A stretch of 64,000 bases of DNA from positions 186,001 to 250,000 of the forward strand of contig JBBEBR010000006.1 of assembly GCA_040882225.1 (NCBI GenBank). Reading direction: 5' to 3'. Positions 27,606 to 35,561 of the stretch are shown one piece after another. Within the stretch, counting starts at the first letter, position 1; every line of letters starts with the position of its first letter. The position numbers were made by a program, and so were the translations under genes. The stretch is from Gracilimonas sp040882225 (GTDB lineage: Bacteria > Bacteroidota > Rhodothermia > Balneolales > Balneolaceae). The notes beneath the pieces are model-generated. The model saw only the letters and a program-made list of their open reading frames with translations. It did no database searches and had not been told where the DNA came from.

Positions 27606-28416
27606 TAACTTTCAATTTTTCAAATGCTTCTTCCGATTGCTCCAATAATTCTGAAACTGCCTTTCCGGGATCTTTTTGCTTCATAAAATATTCTCCGATC
27701 AAAGCTGAATGAATCCCCACTTTCCGAAGGAGAGCCAAATCATCACCGGATGTTAATCCACTTTCAGAAACAAGAATTGTTCCCTTTGGGGCTTGTTGTA
27801 AAATCTCAATTCCTCGATGCACATCCACTTCGAAATCTTTTAAATTCCGATTATTCACTCCCAAAATATCAATGAAGTCAAAATTCAATCGGTCGAAATC
27901 CTCCTGATCATAACATTCAACGAGCGCTTGTAAACCAAATTCTTTAGTTGCGTGAAGCAGTTCTTCGAGCTGACTTCCTTCCGTGATGGCCACTATAATC
28001 AACACTGCATCGGCACCAAATGCACGGGCTTCTTTTATTTGATAAGGATCAACAATGAAATCTTTGCGAAGCAGAGGTAACTGCACCCGCTTTGAAATAG
28101 CTTCTAAATATTCCAGGTTCCCTTTGAAGAATGGCTCATCGGTTAAAACAGAAATTGCCGAAGCACCACCTTCCTCATATCGTAAAGCAATATCCACAGG
28201 GTCAAAATCTTCACGAATGATTCCTTTTGATGGAGATGCTTTTTTAACTTCGGCAATAATGGAAACTTCTTCAGCCTTTCTTAAGGCTTTTCCGAAGTCT
28301 TTTCTCTGCTTCTCAAATCCTTCGAAAGAATTAAAATCAGAGAGAGAAACCTTGCATTTTCTTTTGGTAAGGTCTGAGGCAGTTTGTTCTACTATTTGGT
28401 TAAGAATGGTGCTCAT
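27598..28416 (-). CDS. trpC: Indole-3-glycerol phosphate synthase
   Basis: 272 aa TIM barrel. Key segments are IIAEVKKASPSKGIIREDFDP (catalytic Lys), LLRKDFIVDPYQIKEARAFGADAVLIIV, ALVECYDQEDF, LGVNNRNLKDFEVD and LVSESGLTSGDD. It is a monofunctional enzyme, not fused to TrpF. Its ATG overlaps the trpD stop by one base (TAATG). Confidence 0.98.
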   Translation of the reverse strand: MSTILNQIVEQTASDLTKRKCKVSLSDFNSFEGFEKQRKDFGKALRKAEEVSIIAEVKKASPSKGIIREDFDPVDIALRYEEGGASAISVLTDEPFFKGNLEYLEAISKRVQLPLLRKDFIVDPYQIKEARAFGADAVLIIVAITEGSQLEELLHATKEFGLQALVECYDQEDFDRLNFDFIDILGVNNRNLKDFEVDVHRGIEILQQAPKGTILVSESGLTSGDDLALLRKVGIHSALIGEYFMKQKDPGKAVSELLEQSEEAFEKLKVND

Positions 28417-29456
28417 TAGTACTTAAAAGTCCCCATTGCATCATTAGTGGCATCCACAAAATCGTTGAATATTTTTCGGGCATTTCCGCTTTGCAGGCTT
28501 TCAATAGCCATTTCTTTTGCTTCATGAAGATCACCGGCCTTACCAGATGCCTGAATTGCAAAAAGAGCATTTAACAAAGCAATATTCTTTTGAGCATCCG
28601 TGGCTTTATCTGCCAATATATTTTTGAAGATTTGAGAGTTTTCTTCCACTCCGCCACCCTCCAATTCTTTCATCTTTACTTTCTGAAACCCTATCGATTC
28701 CGGATCAAAAACTTTTGATGTCGAAACTAACCGATCCTTCAACTCAAATATTTCAGATTGTGAAGTTAAACTCACTTCATCTAACCCATCATGGGCGTTA
28801 AAAGTATAGGCGAACTCTGTATTTAAATTGGCAAGAATACGAGCCATTTTTCCAGCCACTTCTTTACTATAAGCGCCAATTACATATCGTTTCACTCCGG
28901 CTGGATTTACCATAGGCCCCAGGATATTAAAAAAGGTTCGAAAGCCAATCGAGCGACGAGCAGGCATTACATATTTCATTGCGGGATGAAACATCGGGGC
29001 AAACATAAAAGCCATTCCTATCTCATTATACACCTGTTCAACACCTTCTTTTCCCAACTCAATTGCGGCTCCCATATGCTCCAAAACATCCGCGCTTCCG
29101 CACTTACTCGAGGCACTGCGATTCCCATGCTTGATTACCGGAACTCCCGCACCGGCCACTATAAAAGAAGCTGCGGTGGAAATATTGAAGGTCCCCGATT
29201 TATCGCCGCCGGTGCCAACAAGATCAATAGCTCCATCAACATTCACATCCACTTTTACGGCTTTGCTTCGCATCACTTTTACGAAAGCGGTGAGTTCCTC
29301 CACCGTCTCACCTTTTAATCTCATAGCGGTCAAAAAAGAGGCAATTTGTTCTCCTTCCACTTCCCCTGTCATGATAAGATTTAAAGCTGTTTCAGCTTCT
29401 TTTTCGGTAAGGTTTTCAGAGAATGAGAGTTTGTTTAGTATATCTTTGAAATTCAT
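28416..29456 (-). CDS. trpD: Anthranilate phosphoribosyltransferase
   Basis: 346 aa. It adds phosphoribose from PRPP to anthranilate. The PRPP loop VGTGGDKSGTFNISTAASF (about 83-101), KHGNRSASSKCGSADVLE and the second-half HDGLDEVSLT are intact. Its ATG overlaps the trpG stop (TAATG), so trpG-D-C-F form a tightly coupled block. Confidence 0.98.
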   Translation of the reverse strand: MNFKDILNKLSFSENLTEKEAETALNLIMTGEVEGEQIASFLTAMRLKGETVEELTAFVKVMRSKAVKVDVNVDGAIDLVGTGGDKSGTFNISTAASFIVAGAGVPVIKHGNRSASSKCGSADVLEHMGAAIELGKEGVEQVYNEIGMAFMFAPMFHPAMKYVMPARRSIGFRTFFNILGPMVNPAGVKRYVIGAYSKEVAGKMARILANLNTEFAYTFNAHDGLDEVSLTSQSEIFELKDRLVSTSKVFDPESIGFQKVKMKELEGGGVEENSQIFKNILADKATDAQKNIALLNALFAIQASGKAGDLHEAKEMAIESLQSGNARKIFNDFVDATNDAMGTFKY

Positions 29457-30019
29457 TATTGCCTTAACCAGTTTTGAATAATTTTTGGGCCTTCTGTGGT
29501 AAGAATGCTTTCAGGGTGAAATTGAATGCCTTCAATGGGAAATTTCTTATGTCGGACTCCCTGAATCACCCCGTCATCTGAATGAGCCGTTATTTCCAGT
29601 ACATCAGGAATAGTATTGGGATCTAAAACCAAAGAATGATAACGTGTGGCGGTGAAGTCTTTTTCAATATCTTTAAATACAAATTTTCCATCATGTGAAA
29701 CCTTGGATACTTTGCCGTGCATCAATTTAGGAGCATGAACAACTTTAGCGCCGAAGACCTCTCCGATCGCCTGATATCCCAAACAAACTCCCAAAACCGG
29801 AATTTTCGCGCCCAGCTTTTGGATGATTTCTTCCGTCACACCCGCTTCATGCGGCCGGCCGGGACCGGGGGAAATCAGAATCTTTGTAGGATTCAATTCC
29901 CTGATCTCTTCAAGCGTTAAGTCATCATTCCGAATTACTTTGTAGTCATCCGTTTCTGCTGCAACCAAATGTACAAGGTTGTAGGTAAAAGAGTCGTAGT
30001 TGTCGATTATAAGGATCAC
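29456..30019 (-). CDS. trpG: Anthranilate synthase component II (glutamine amidotransferase)
   Basis: 187 aa. It supplies ammonia to TrpE. The catalytic Cys is in LGVCLGYQAIGE and His-Glu in FHPESILT, with the oxyanion loop SPGPGRPHEAG. The start codon is GTG at 30019, as no upstream ATG keeps the conserved ILIIDNYDSFTYNL at the N-terminus. This GTG lies within the terminal repeat of the 170-bp element that separates it from trpS. Confidence 0.97.
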   Translation of the reverse strand: MILIIDNYDSFTYNLVHLVAAETDDYKVIRNDDLTLEEIRELNPTKILISPGPGRPHEAGVTEEIIQKLGAKIPVLGVCLGYQAIGEVFGAKVVHAPKLMHGKVSKVSHDGKFVFKDIEKDFTATRYHSLVLDPNTIPDVLEITAHSDDGVIQGVRHKKFPIEGIQFHPESILTTEGPKIIQNWLRQ

Positions 30020-30183
30020 TGATTTCTCTGATTTTATGATTTCACAGATTTAGATCACAGATTTTACTGATTTCGCTGATTGCTGATTTTTCGTTGATAT
30101 CTAAAAACTGATTCAATTATTCTTCATTGTATAGGATTTCTGTGTACATCAATAAATATGCGGAATCAACGAAATCAGTGATC
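30014..30183. repeat. 170-bp element with 13-bp terminal inverted repeats between trpS and trpG
   Basis: The ends GATCACTGATTTC (30014-30026) and GAAATCAGTGATC (30171-30183) are perfect inverted repeats. Inside are many degenerate copies of a CTGATTTN unit (30028-30100). The element contributes the TGA stop of trpS at one end and the GTG start of trpG at the other. The wording resembles the 9-bp units after rpoN. Confidence 0.8.
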
Positions 30184-31164
30184 GTGTCGCACTATTCCAC
30201 AAACTTCCCGGATCGGAACCATCACCTCTTCAGCACGTTTCCTTGCAACTTTGCTTCCTTCGGTTAACACATCGTGAACGTAATCCATGTCTTTTTCGAG
30301 TTCCTTGCGGCGATCCCGTGCTTCGTCAAAATACTCTTCAATCATTACGAGTAATTCTTTTTTGGCATGGCCGTATCCATATCCTCCGGCACGATATTTC
30401 TCCGCTATTTCATTCTGCTTTTCTTTATCCGCGAATAGTTTTATCAAGGCGAATACATTATCTGTTTCAGGAACTTTTGGCTCCTCAAGTGCAGCGGAAT
30501 CCGTTTCAATAGCCATAACTCGTTTTTTGAGTGCTTTCCCTTCCGCAAAAATATTAATGGTATTATTATAGCTCTTGCTCATTTTTCGTCCGTCAATTCC
30601 CGGCACAATGGCTACGGATTTCACGATATGAGCATCCGGAATTTTCAGAAATTCACTCCCAAATTTGTGATTGAATTTTCCGGCCAAATCGCGGGTGATT
30701 TCAATATTCTGTTTTTGATCTTCCCCAACCGGTACAATATCGGAGTGATAAATCAGGATATCTGCCGCTTGTAAAATCGGATAGGTAAATAAACCAATAT
30801 TCGGATTCAACCCGGAGGCTACTTTGTCTTTGTAGGCGACACCTTTTTCCATCAAACTAACCGGTGTTAAAGTCCCGAGAATCCAGGCCAGCTCCGTTAC
30901 TTGTGGAACATCAGATTGTGCGAAGAAAGTGGCTTTTTTGGGATCTAATCCCAGTGCAAGATAATCCAGCGTTACATCGAGGGTGTTTTGTCGGAGTTCG
31001 GCACCATCATCCAAAGAAGTCAGCGAATGATAATTGGCGATGAAATAAAAAGCATCTCCCTGCTCCTGCATGGCAATATGCTGTCGGAGAGCTCCAAAAT
31101 AATTTCCGATATGAAGTTTACCCGAAGGCTGAATTCCTGATAGTATGGTTTTTTTCTTAGTCAT
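30175..31164 (-). CDS. trpS: Tryptophanyl-tRNA synthetase
   Basis: 329 aa class I synthetase charging tRNA-Trp. The HIGH-like motif is in GIQPSGKLHIGNYFGAL (about 9-25) and KMSKS is in DGRKMSKSYNN (about 195). PVGEDQKQNIEITRD is the Trp-pocket segment. Length is normal. Its last residues (RHDH then TGA) fall in the repeat element. It is the second structural gene of the trp operon, so the synthetase is under the same attenuator that senses its product. Confidence 0.98.
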   Translation of the reverse strand: MTKKKTILSGIQPSGKLHIGNYFGALRQHIAMQEQGDAFYFIANYHSLTSLDDGAELRQNTLDVTLDYLALGLDPKKATFFAQSDVPQVTELAWILGTLTPVSLMEKGVAYKDKVASGLNPNIGLFTYPILQAADILIYHSDIVPVGEDQKQNIEITRDLAGKFNHKFGSEFLKIPDAHIVKSVAIVPGIDGRKMSKSYNNTINIFAEGKALKKRVMAIETDSAALEEPKVPETDNVFALIKLFADKEKQNEIAEKYRAGGYGYGHAKKELLVMIEEYFDEARDRRKELEKDMDYVHDVLTEGSKVARKRAEEVMVPIREVCGIVRHDH

Positions 31165-31182
31165 TAATCTGATCTATGGAGT

Positions 31183-31305
31183 AACCTCGAAGCGTCCGAT
31201 AGGACCTGCGAGGTTGCGGGTTAATGTTATCAATAGCCGAACGCTGCGAGGACCTTACGCTCGCAGGTTCTAAGCTCAGTAAAACTCTGTGACCTTCGTG
31301 GTTTA
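31183..31305. repeat. Intergenic repeats between trpE and trpS
   Basis: AACCTCG (31183) and CGAGGTT (31209-31215) form an inverted pair. CTGCGAGGACCTTAC...TCGCAGGTT lies around 31244-31269. CTCTGTGACCTTCGTGGTTTACC lies near 31284-31306, right beside the trpE stop. The 144-bp gap holds nothing else recognisable. Confidence 0.55.
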
Positions 31306-31308
31306 CCT

Positions 31309-32769
31309 TCATTGAATATCTAAAGCTACGCTGAGCGCCTGAACCAAGGCTCCAGCTTTGTTTTGTGTTTCTTCGAATTCTTTTTTGGGATCACTGTCGG
31401 CCACAATTCCGGCTCCTGCCTGAATATACACCTTGTTCCCCGTTACCACCATCGTTCGAATGGCGATACAAGTATCCATGTTTCCTGAAAAATCAAAATA
31501 ACCAACGGCACCGGCATAAATTCCGCGCTTTGTCTTTTCTAATTCGTCAATGATTTGCATCGCGCGAATTTTGGGAGCTCCGCTTACTGTTCCGGCAGGA
31601 AAACATTGCATTAGCGCATCTACCGAAGTCTGATCGCCCTTCAATTTCCCAACCACATCACTTACAATATGCATTACGTGAGAATATCGCTCAATCACCT
31701 GATTTCGTTCCATTCTTACGGAACCCGGTTCACAAACGCGTGATAAATCATTCCGGCCCAAATCAACCAGCATGATATGCTCGGCAACTTCTTTGGGGTC
31801 TTTTTTGAGATCTTCTTCAAGCTCCAAATCCTCCTGATGTGTTTTCCCACGCGGACGGGTTCCGGCAATGGGCAAAACCCGGGTCTCTTTTTCCTGCACA
31901 CGAACTAAAACCTCCGGAGATGAACCAACCAGCTGGAAGTCATCGAAATCCAGATAAAATAAATACGGAGAAGGATTTACCATTCGCAACGCGCGATAGA
32001 GCATAAAAGGATCACCGCTCATGTCGGCTTCGAATCGCTGGGAAAGTACTACCTGGAAAATATCGCCTTCGTAAATGTAGTCTTTGCCTTTCTTTACAAT
32101 CTGCTCGAAATATTCCGGTTTCATATTACTCTTCAGGGAATTTGTATCAATATGAAATGAGCGGGATTTATAGTTTGAACTCAGCGCAGCCTTCTCCATT
32201 TGGTCAAGGTTTTGCTGAGCTTTTTCATATGCTGAATTCAGATCCTCTTCTTCTTCCACAAAAACCGTTTTAATTAAAATGATTTGATGTTTTACATGGT
32301 CGAAGGCAAAAATTTCATCATAAAAAGCCCAGATTGCCTCGGGTAGATTCAGATCGTCTTTAGGTACATTTGGCAAATTTTCCACCTGACGAAAAGTATC
32401 GTAAGCCGAAAATCCTACCGCACCGCCTTTCAATCTTGGCAGTTCGGGAAGTGTGGGTTCAGAATAAGCGGTGGTTAATTTCTTCAGTTTTTCGAAATAA
32501 GAATCCTGAACAATTTCATTCTGTCCATTTTTAGAAAATGTGGTTTCCTTTCCATCAAAAATCAGTTTTTGGTATGGATTTCGGCCTATGAAGGAATAGC
32601 GGGCAAGTTGTTCTCCGCCTTCCACCGACTCTAACAGAAATGGAAACTCCGCTCCCTCCCGGATATTCATAAACAGAGAAACAGGCGTGAGAATATCAGC
32701 CAATAATCTCCGGTAAACCGGAATAGCCGTGTATTGTCTGCTAAGTTCTGAAAATTGCTCTTTTGTCAT
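31309..32769 (-). CDS. trpE: Anthranilate synthase component I
   Basis: 486 aa. It converts chorismate to anthranilate with TrpG-derived ammonia. The N-terminal feedback site is recognisable (FLLESVEGGEQLARYSFIG, the LLES element that binds tryptophan). The chorismate-binding core has IFQVVLSQRFEAD, NPSPYLFYLDF, LPIAGTRPRGKT, LVDLGRNDLSRV, FPAGTVSGAPKIRAMQII and IQAGAGIVADSDP. It is thus expected to be inhibited by Trp as well as controlled by attenuation. The start is ATG 32769, 8 bp after a 24-bp palindrome. Confidence 0.98.
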   Translation of the reverse strand: MTKEQFSELSRQYTAIPVYRRLLADILTPVSLFMNIREGAEFPFLLESVEGGEQLARYSFIGRNPYQKLIFDGKETTFSKNGQNEIVQDSYFEKLKKLTTAYSEPTLPELPRLKGGAVGFSAYDTFRQVENLPNVPKDDLNLPEAIWAFYDEIFAFDHVKHQIILIKTVFVEEEEDLNSAYEKAQQNLDQMEKAALSSNYKSRSFHIDTNSLKSNMKPEYFEQIVKKGKDYIYEGDIFQVVLSQRFEADMSGDPFMLYRALRMVNPSPYLFYLDFDDFQLVGSSPEVLVRVQEKETRVLPIAGTRPRGKTHQEDLELEEDLKKDPKEVAEHIMLVDLGRNDLSRVCEPGSVRMERNQVIERYSHVMHIVSDVVGKLKGDQTSVDALMQCFPAGTVSGAPKIRAMQIIDELEKTKRGIYAGAVGYFDFSGNMDTCIAIRTMVVTGNKVYIQAGAGIVADSDPKKEFEETQNKAGALVQALSVALDIQ

Positions 32770-32777
32770 AGTAACTT

Positions 32778-32801
32778 AACAAGGGGTTGCAACCCCTTGT
32801 T
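32778..32801. repeat. Perfect 24-bp palindrome just before trpE
   Basis: The 12-bp half-site AACAAGGGGTTG is followed at once by its reverse complement. On the transcript it would form a hairpin ending 8 nt before the trpE ATG, enclosing the only purine-rich (AAGGGG) Shine-Dalgarno-like run. A degenerate relative lies at 6934-6955. Confidence 0.75.
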
Positions 32802-32830
32802 TAAAATGGCTTTACATAGTTGTAGAAACA

Positions 32831-32865
32831 AAAAAACCCACTATTCAGGGAACAGTGGGTTTTTT
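32831..32865 (-). terminator. trp attenuator terminator
   Basis: On the minus strand a stem AAAAAACCCACT / AGTGGGTTTTTT (plus 32854-32865 and 32831-32842) is followed by TTTTTTTG. It lies 26 nt after the trpL stop and upstream of trpE. Its left arm includes CCCACTG (plus 32853-32859), exactly complementary to CAGTGGG in the trpL coding region (plus 32903-32909). This gives the mutually exclusive antiterminator of a ribosome-mediated attenuator. Confidence 0.92.
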
Positions 32866-32890
32866 AAATTTCTTTAATCAATCGCTTAAT

Positions 32891-32962
32891 TTACATAGCG
32901 TGCCCACTGCATTTATGTGCAAAAGGCCACCACCAAATATTTAATTGAGTTTTGTTTTTCAT
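32891..32962 (-). CDS. trpL: trp operon leader peptide (WWW)
   Basis: A 23-residue frame, ATG 32962 to TAA 32891, begins MKNKTQLNI. It contains three successive TGG codons as residues 10-12 (plus 32927-32935), then ends PFAHKCSGHAM. Trp is ~1% of average proteins, so a WWW run in a short frame before a terminator and trpE is diagnostic. When charged tRNA-Trp is scarce, ribosomes stall on W10-W12. That frees segment 2 (CAGTGGG, in the codons after the Trp run) to pair with segment 3 and block the terminator. A TGCA...TGCA pairing between the Trp codons and segment 2 could be the 1:2 pause hairpin. Confidence 0.93.
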   Translation of the reverse strand: MKNKTQLNIWWWPFAHKCSGHAM

Positions 32963-32971
32963 AACGAGACG

Positions 32972-33000
32972 AATATAAAGTCAGCCTTTAGCAAATGCAA
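32972..33000 (-). promoter_or_regulatory. Possible trp promoter
   Basis: On the minus strand, TTGCAT (plus 32995-33000), a 17-bp spacer and TATATTCG (plus 32970-32977) fit both a sigma-70-like -35/-10 pair and the Bacteroidota -7 element TAnnTTTG with one mismatch. The predicted start would lie only a few bases before the trpL ATG, implying a near-leaderless leader-peptide mRNA. A promoter further upstream is therefore also possible. Confidence 0.35.
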
Positions 33001-33098
33001 TACGCATCTTTTATAATTTTAGAACAGCAAGAACGTATTGGACTTAAGAAGCACTAATGCTTACCATTACATCCCAATAATAGAGAATATCAGAGATC

Positions 33099-33905
33099 TT
33101 GAAAAAGCTGTTCATCTACATCAGTGCCCTTTTTATTTTGATATCCGGCTTTTATGCCTGTGATTCTACTACTTCTCCCCGTGAATTGGATACAGATTTT
33201 CCTGCCATAATTGCTTTAAGCATCTCACCAAAAAATATTCCATTTACAGAAGAAGTAGACGGATATCGTGATACCACGATAAGTTTAGAACTTCAATTCT
33301 CCGCTGAAAATGTTTCTGCAAGTGATCAGATTAGATATGCACTCTCCGATAGTAAGGGAGAAACACTTTTAGAGAATGCTATTGAAATTCAAGGGGACGA
33401 AAACCAAACCTATTCTGAAACTATTGATCTTGGAGTCACCACTACCACTATCGCTGATTACACTATAAATGTGTTTCTAATTAATGAGGCCGGAGACGGC
33501 AATTATGGCCAAACGAAATTTAAAGTGGAAGGATTTTCGAATTTTCCACCTGAAATTCTTGAAACAAGTAGTCCTGATGTAATTAACCGTCCAGCTTCTG
33601 GAGAAGTACCGGCAGTTTTCACTGCTAAAGTAGTAGACAACGATGGGCAAGAAACTATTGACCGAGTTTATATCAGAGTTATTAATCAGGCATCGGGTGA
33701 AGTTCAAGGTTCGCCATTTGAAATGTTTGATGACGGAACTAATTATAATGATTCCACAGCCAGTGATTCTGTATATACATGGTATCAATCTGTTCCTCCT
33801 AATGAAGAAAACCCAAACCTCGATTTTGATATTGAATTTTTTGCCATTGATAAAGGTGGTCTTTCAAGTGATACCATTAAAACCACATTCAGCATTGTTG
33901 AATAA
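33099..33905 (+). CDS. Envelope lipoprotein with Ig-like domains, unknown function
   Basis: 268 aa from a TTG start (AGAGATC just upstream is a weak RBS; no ATG is available before the signal). The lipoprotein signal LFIYISALFILISGFYAC has its acceptor Cys at ~21. Residues ~35-145 and 150-268 look like two beta-sandwich (cadherin/Ig-like) domains. The second contains VFTAKVVDNDGQETIDRVYIRV and FDDGTNYNDSTASDSVYTW, an Asp-rich, perhaps Ca-binding stretch. It starts a four-gene envelope unit, being followed after 3 bp by the propeller protein. I do not recognise a named family. Confidence 0.75.
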   Translation: MKKLFIYISALFILISGFYACDSTTSPRELDTDFPAIIALSISPKNIPFTEEVDGYRDTTISLELQFSAENVSASDQIRYALSDSKGETLLENAIEIQGDENQTYSETIDLGVTTTTIADYTINVFLINEAGDGNYGQTKFKVEGFSNFPPEILETSSPDVINRPASGEVPAVFTAKVVDNDGQETIDRVYIRVINQASGEVQGSPFEMFDDGTNYNDSTASDSVYTWYQSVPPNEENPNLDFDIEFFAIDKGGLSSDTIKTTFSIVE

Positions 33906-33908
33906 TTT

Positions 33909-35561
33909 ATGATGAAGAAAACACTCACCGTTTTAGTTTCACTCATATTTCCTTCCATGCTTTTTGCGCAGGTTATTGGCTCCATTGATAACCAGTTCAA
34001 CTCGATCCGCCAAAATGGAGTCAGCACCATTGCCGCTTATGGAGATACGGTTTGGATTAGCCCCGCTCTTAACCGCAATATTGGGAACAATGCTGATTGG
34101 TACATTCCTGAAAATGCTGATAGTGTAACAGATGGTATCGGCCGTGTTTTTTCTCTCGCACTTGGACAGGATACCGTTATGGCAGGTTTGGGATATTCTG
34201 CCAGTAGTCCTGACGGATCAGTTCCCGCCGGATATGGTTTTTATATTAGTACAGATGGCGGCGAAACATGGAATTTTTCTGATTTCCCGCTGGATGAAAA
34301 TCCCCCCGCAAAATGCCAGTCATCTTCTGAGGATTATGAACGACCTGAAAGTGTAGAGGATTATGACCCGGATTGCGATATAGTTTTTCAATACGGCGGA
34401 GAAACCTATACAAGAACCCGAACAACCGTTTCCGAGCAATCTCCTCCTTATGAACTCTCTTTTAGTGATGAAACTATTTTTGCGGCTGTCTGGGGATCTG
34501 GATTAATCAGAAGTACAAATTTTGGAGAAACATGGGAGAAAGTAATTTTACCTCCAACAACCGAATCCAGTCTTGTTCCGGAGGATACTTATTTTTGGAC
34601 TTCCACTTTTTCGTTTTTTAATGAAAATACACAACGCTCCGATACTGCTACTATAAACCGTTATGATCCCCGTATTGATAATAATTTGCTAGGCTTCTCC
34701 GTCCACATTGATTCCCAAAACCGCGTTTGGTTTGGCGGCGCAGCCGGAGTGAATGTTTCACATAATGCGCTCACCGCCCCCACCGACAGTATTTCGTGGA
34801 AACATGTCAGTTTTGATAATTCTTCGGATGGATTAACCGGAGACTGGATCATTTCCATACAGGAAGAACCGGGCACCGGCCGCATCTGGATGACCAACTG
34901 GATTGCCTCCAATGAAAACGAAAGCCATTCCATTGTTTACACCGAAGATGAAGGCGAAACCTTCACGCAAATGCTGATCGGCGAAAAAGTTAATGATATC
35001 GGTTTTAAAGACGGTTATGTTTTTGCGGCGGGAGTTAACGGTTTATTTATTTCTTCTGATGGCGGAGATACCTGGATCAAATCACCCCAAATAAAAAGCG
35101 CTAATACTTTTATTAAATCATCTGCTGAATTTCAAGCGGTAGCTGCTACCACCGATCGCATTTGGATAGGAAGTAATGATGGAATTGCATCTACTGATAA
35201 TTACGGCCAAAGCTGGGAAATCACCCGAGTCGACTTCCCTCTCTCCGGCGGGAATGTATATGAACCTGAAGCCCGGAATGTGAATTCCTATGCCTATCCC
35301 AATCCATTTTCCGCATCGGTTTATGAAGTGGTGAGGATTAAATTCGAAGTAGAACAACAGGGAAATGTGAATGTTCGCATTTTTGATTTTGGAATGAATT
35401 TAGTTCGTGAAGTGGAAAATAATTCGTTCTCTCCCGGTACTTATGAAGCCGTTTGGGACGGTTATGATGAAAAAGGCCGGAAAGTGGCCAACGCGCCTTA
35501 TATCTATGTAATAGAAACCGGCGATGATAAAATTAGTGGCAAAATTCTGGTGGTGGATTAG
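33909..35561 (+). CDS. Exported sortilin/BNR-like propeller protein with FlgD-type C-terminal domain
   Basis: 550 aa. The signal peptide is KKTLTVLVSLIFPSMLFAQ. At least five Asp-box-like repeats are visible: STDGGETWNF, STNFGETWEKV, TEDEGETFTQM, SSDGGDTWIKS and STDNYGQSWEI. They indicate a sialidase/Vps10-like beta-propeller, without enzyme residues I can recognise. The last ~85 residues (YAYPNPFSASVYEVVRIKFEV ... IFDFGMNLVREV ... WDGYDEKGRKVANAPYIYVIE) are a FlgD-like Ig fold, often found at the end of T9SS or surface proteins in this lineage. Its stop shares a base with the GTG of the next open frame. Confidence 0.82.
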   Translation: MMKKTLTVLVSLIFPSMLFAQVIGSIDNQFNSIRQNGVSTIAAYGDTVWISPALNRNIGNNADWYIPENADSVTDGIGRVFSLALGQDTVMAGLGYSASSPDGSVPAGYGFYISTDGGETWNFSDFPLDENPPAKCQSSSEDYERPESVEDYDPDCDIVFQYGGETYTRTRTTVSEQSPPYELSFSDETIFAAVWGSGLIRSTNFGETWEKVILPPTTESSLVPEDTYFWTSTFSFFNENTQRSDTATINRYDPRIDNNLLGFSVHIDSQNRVWFGGAAGVNVSHNALTAPTDSISWKHVSFDNSSDGLTGDWIISIQEEPGTGRIWMTNWIASNENESHSIVYTEDEGETFTQMLIGEKVNDIGFKDGYVFAAGVNGLFISSDGGDTWIKSPQIKSANTFIKSSAEFQAVAATTDRIWIGSNDGIASTDNYGQSWEITRVDFPLSGGNVYEPEARNVNSYAYPNPFSASVYEVVRIKFEVEQQGNVNVRIFDFGMNLVREVENNSFSPGTYEAVWDGYDEKGRKVANAPYIYVIETGDDKISGKILVVD

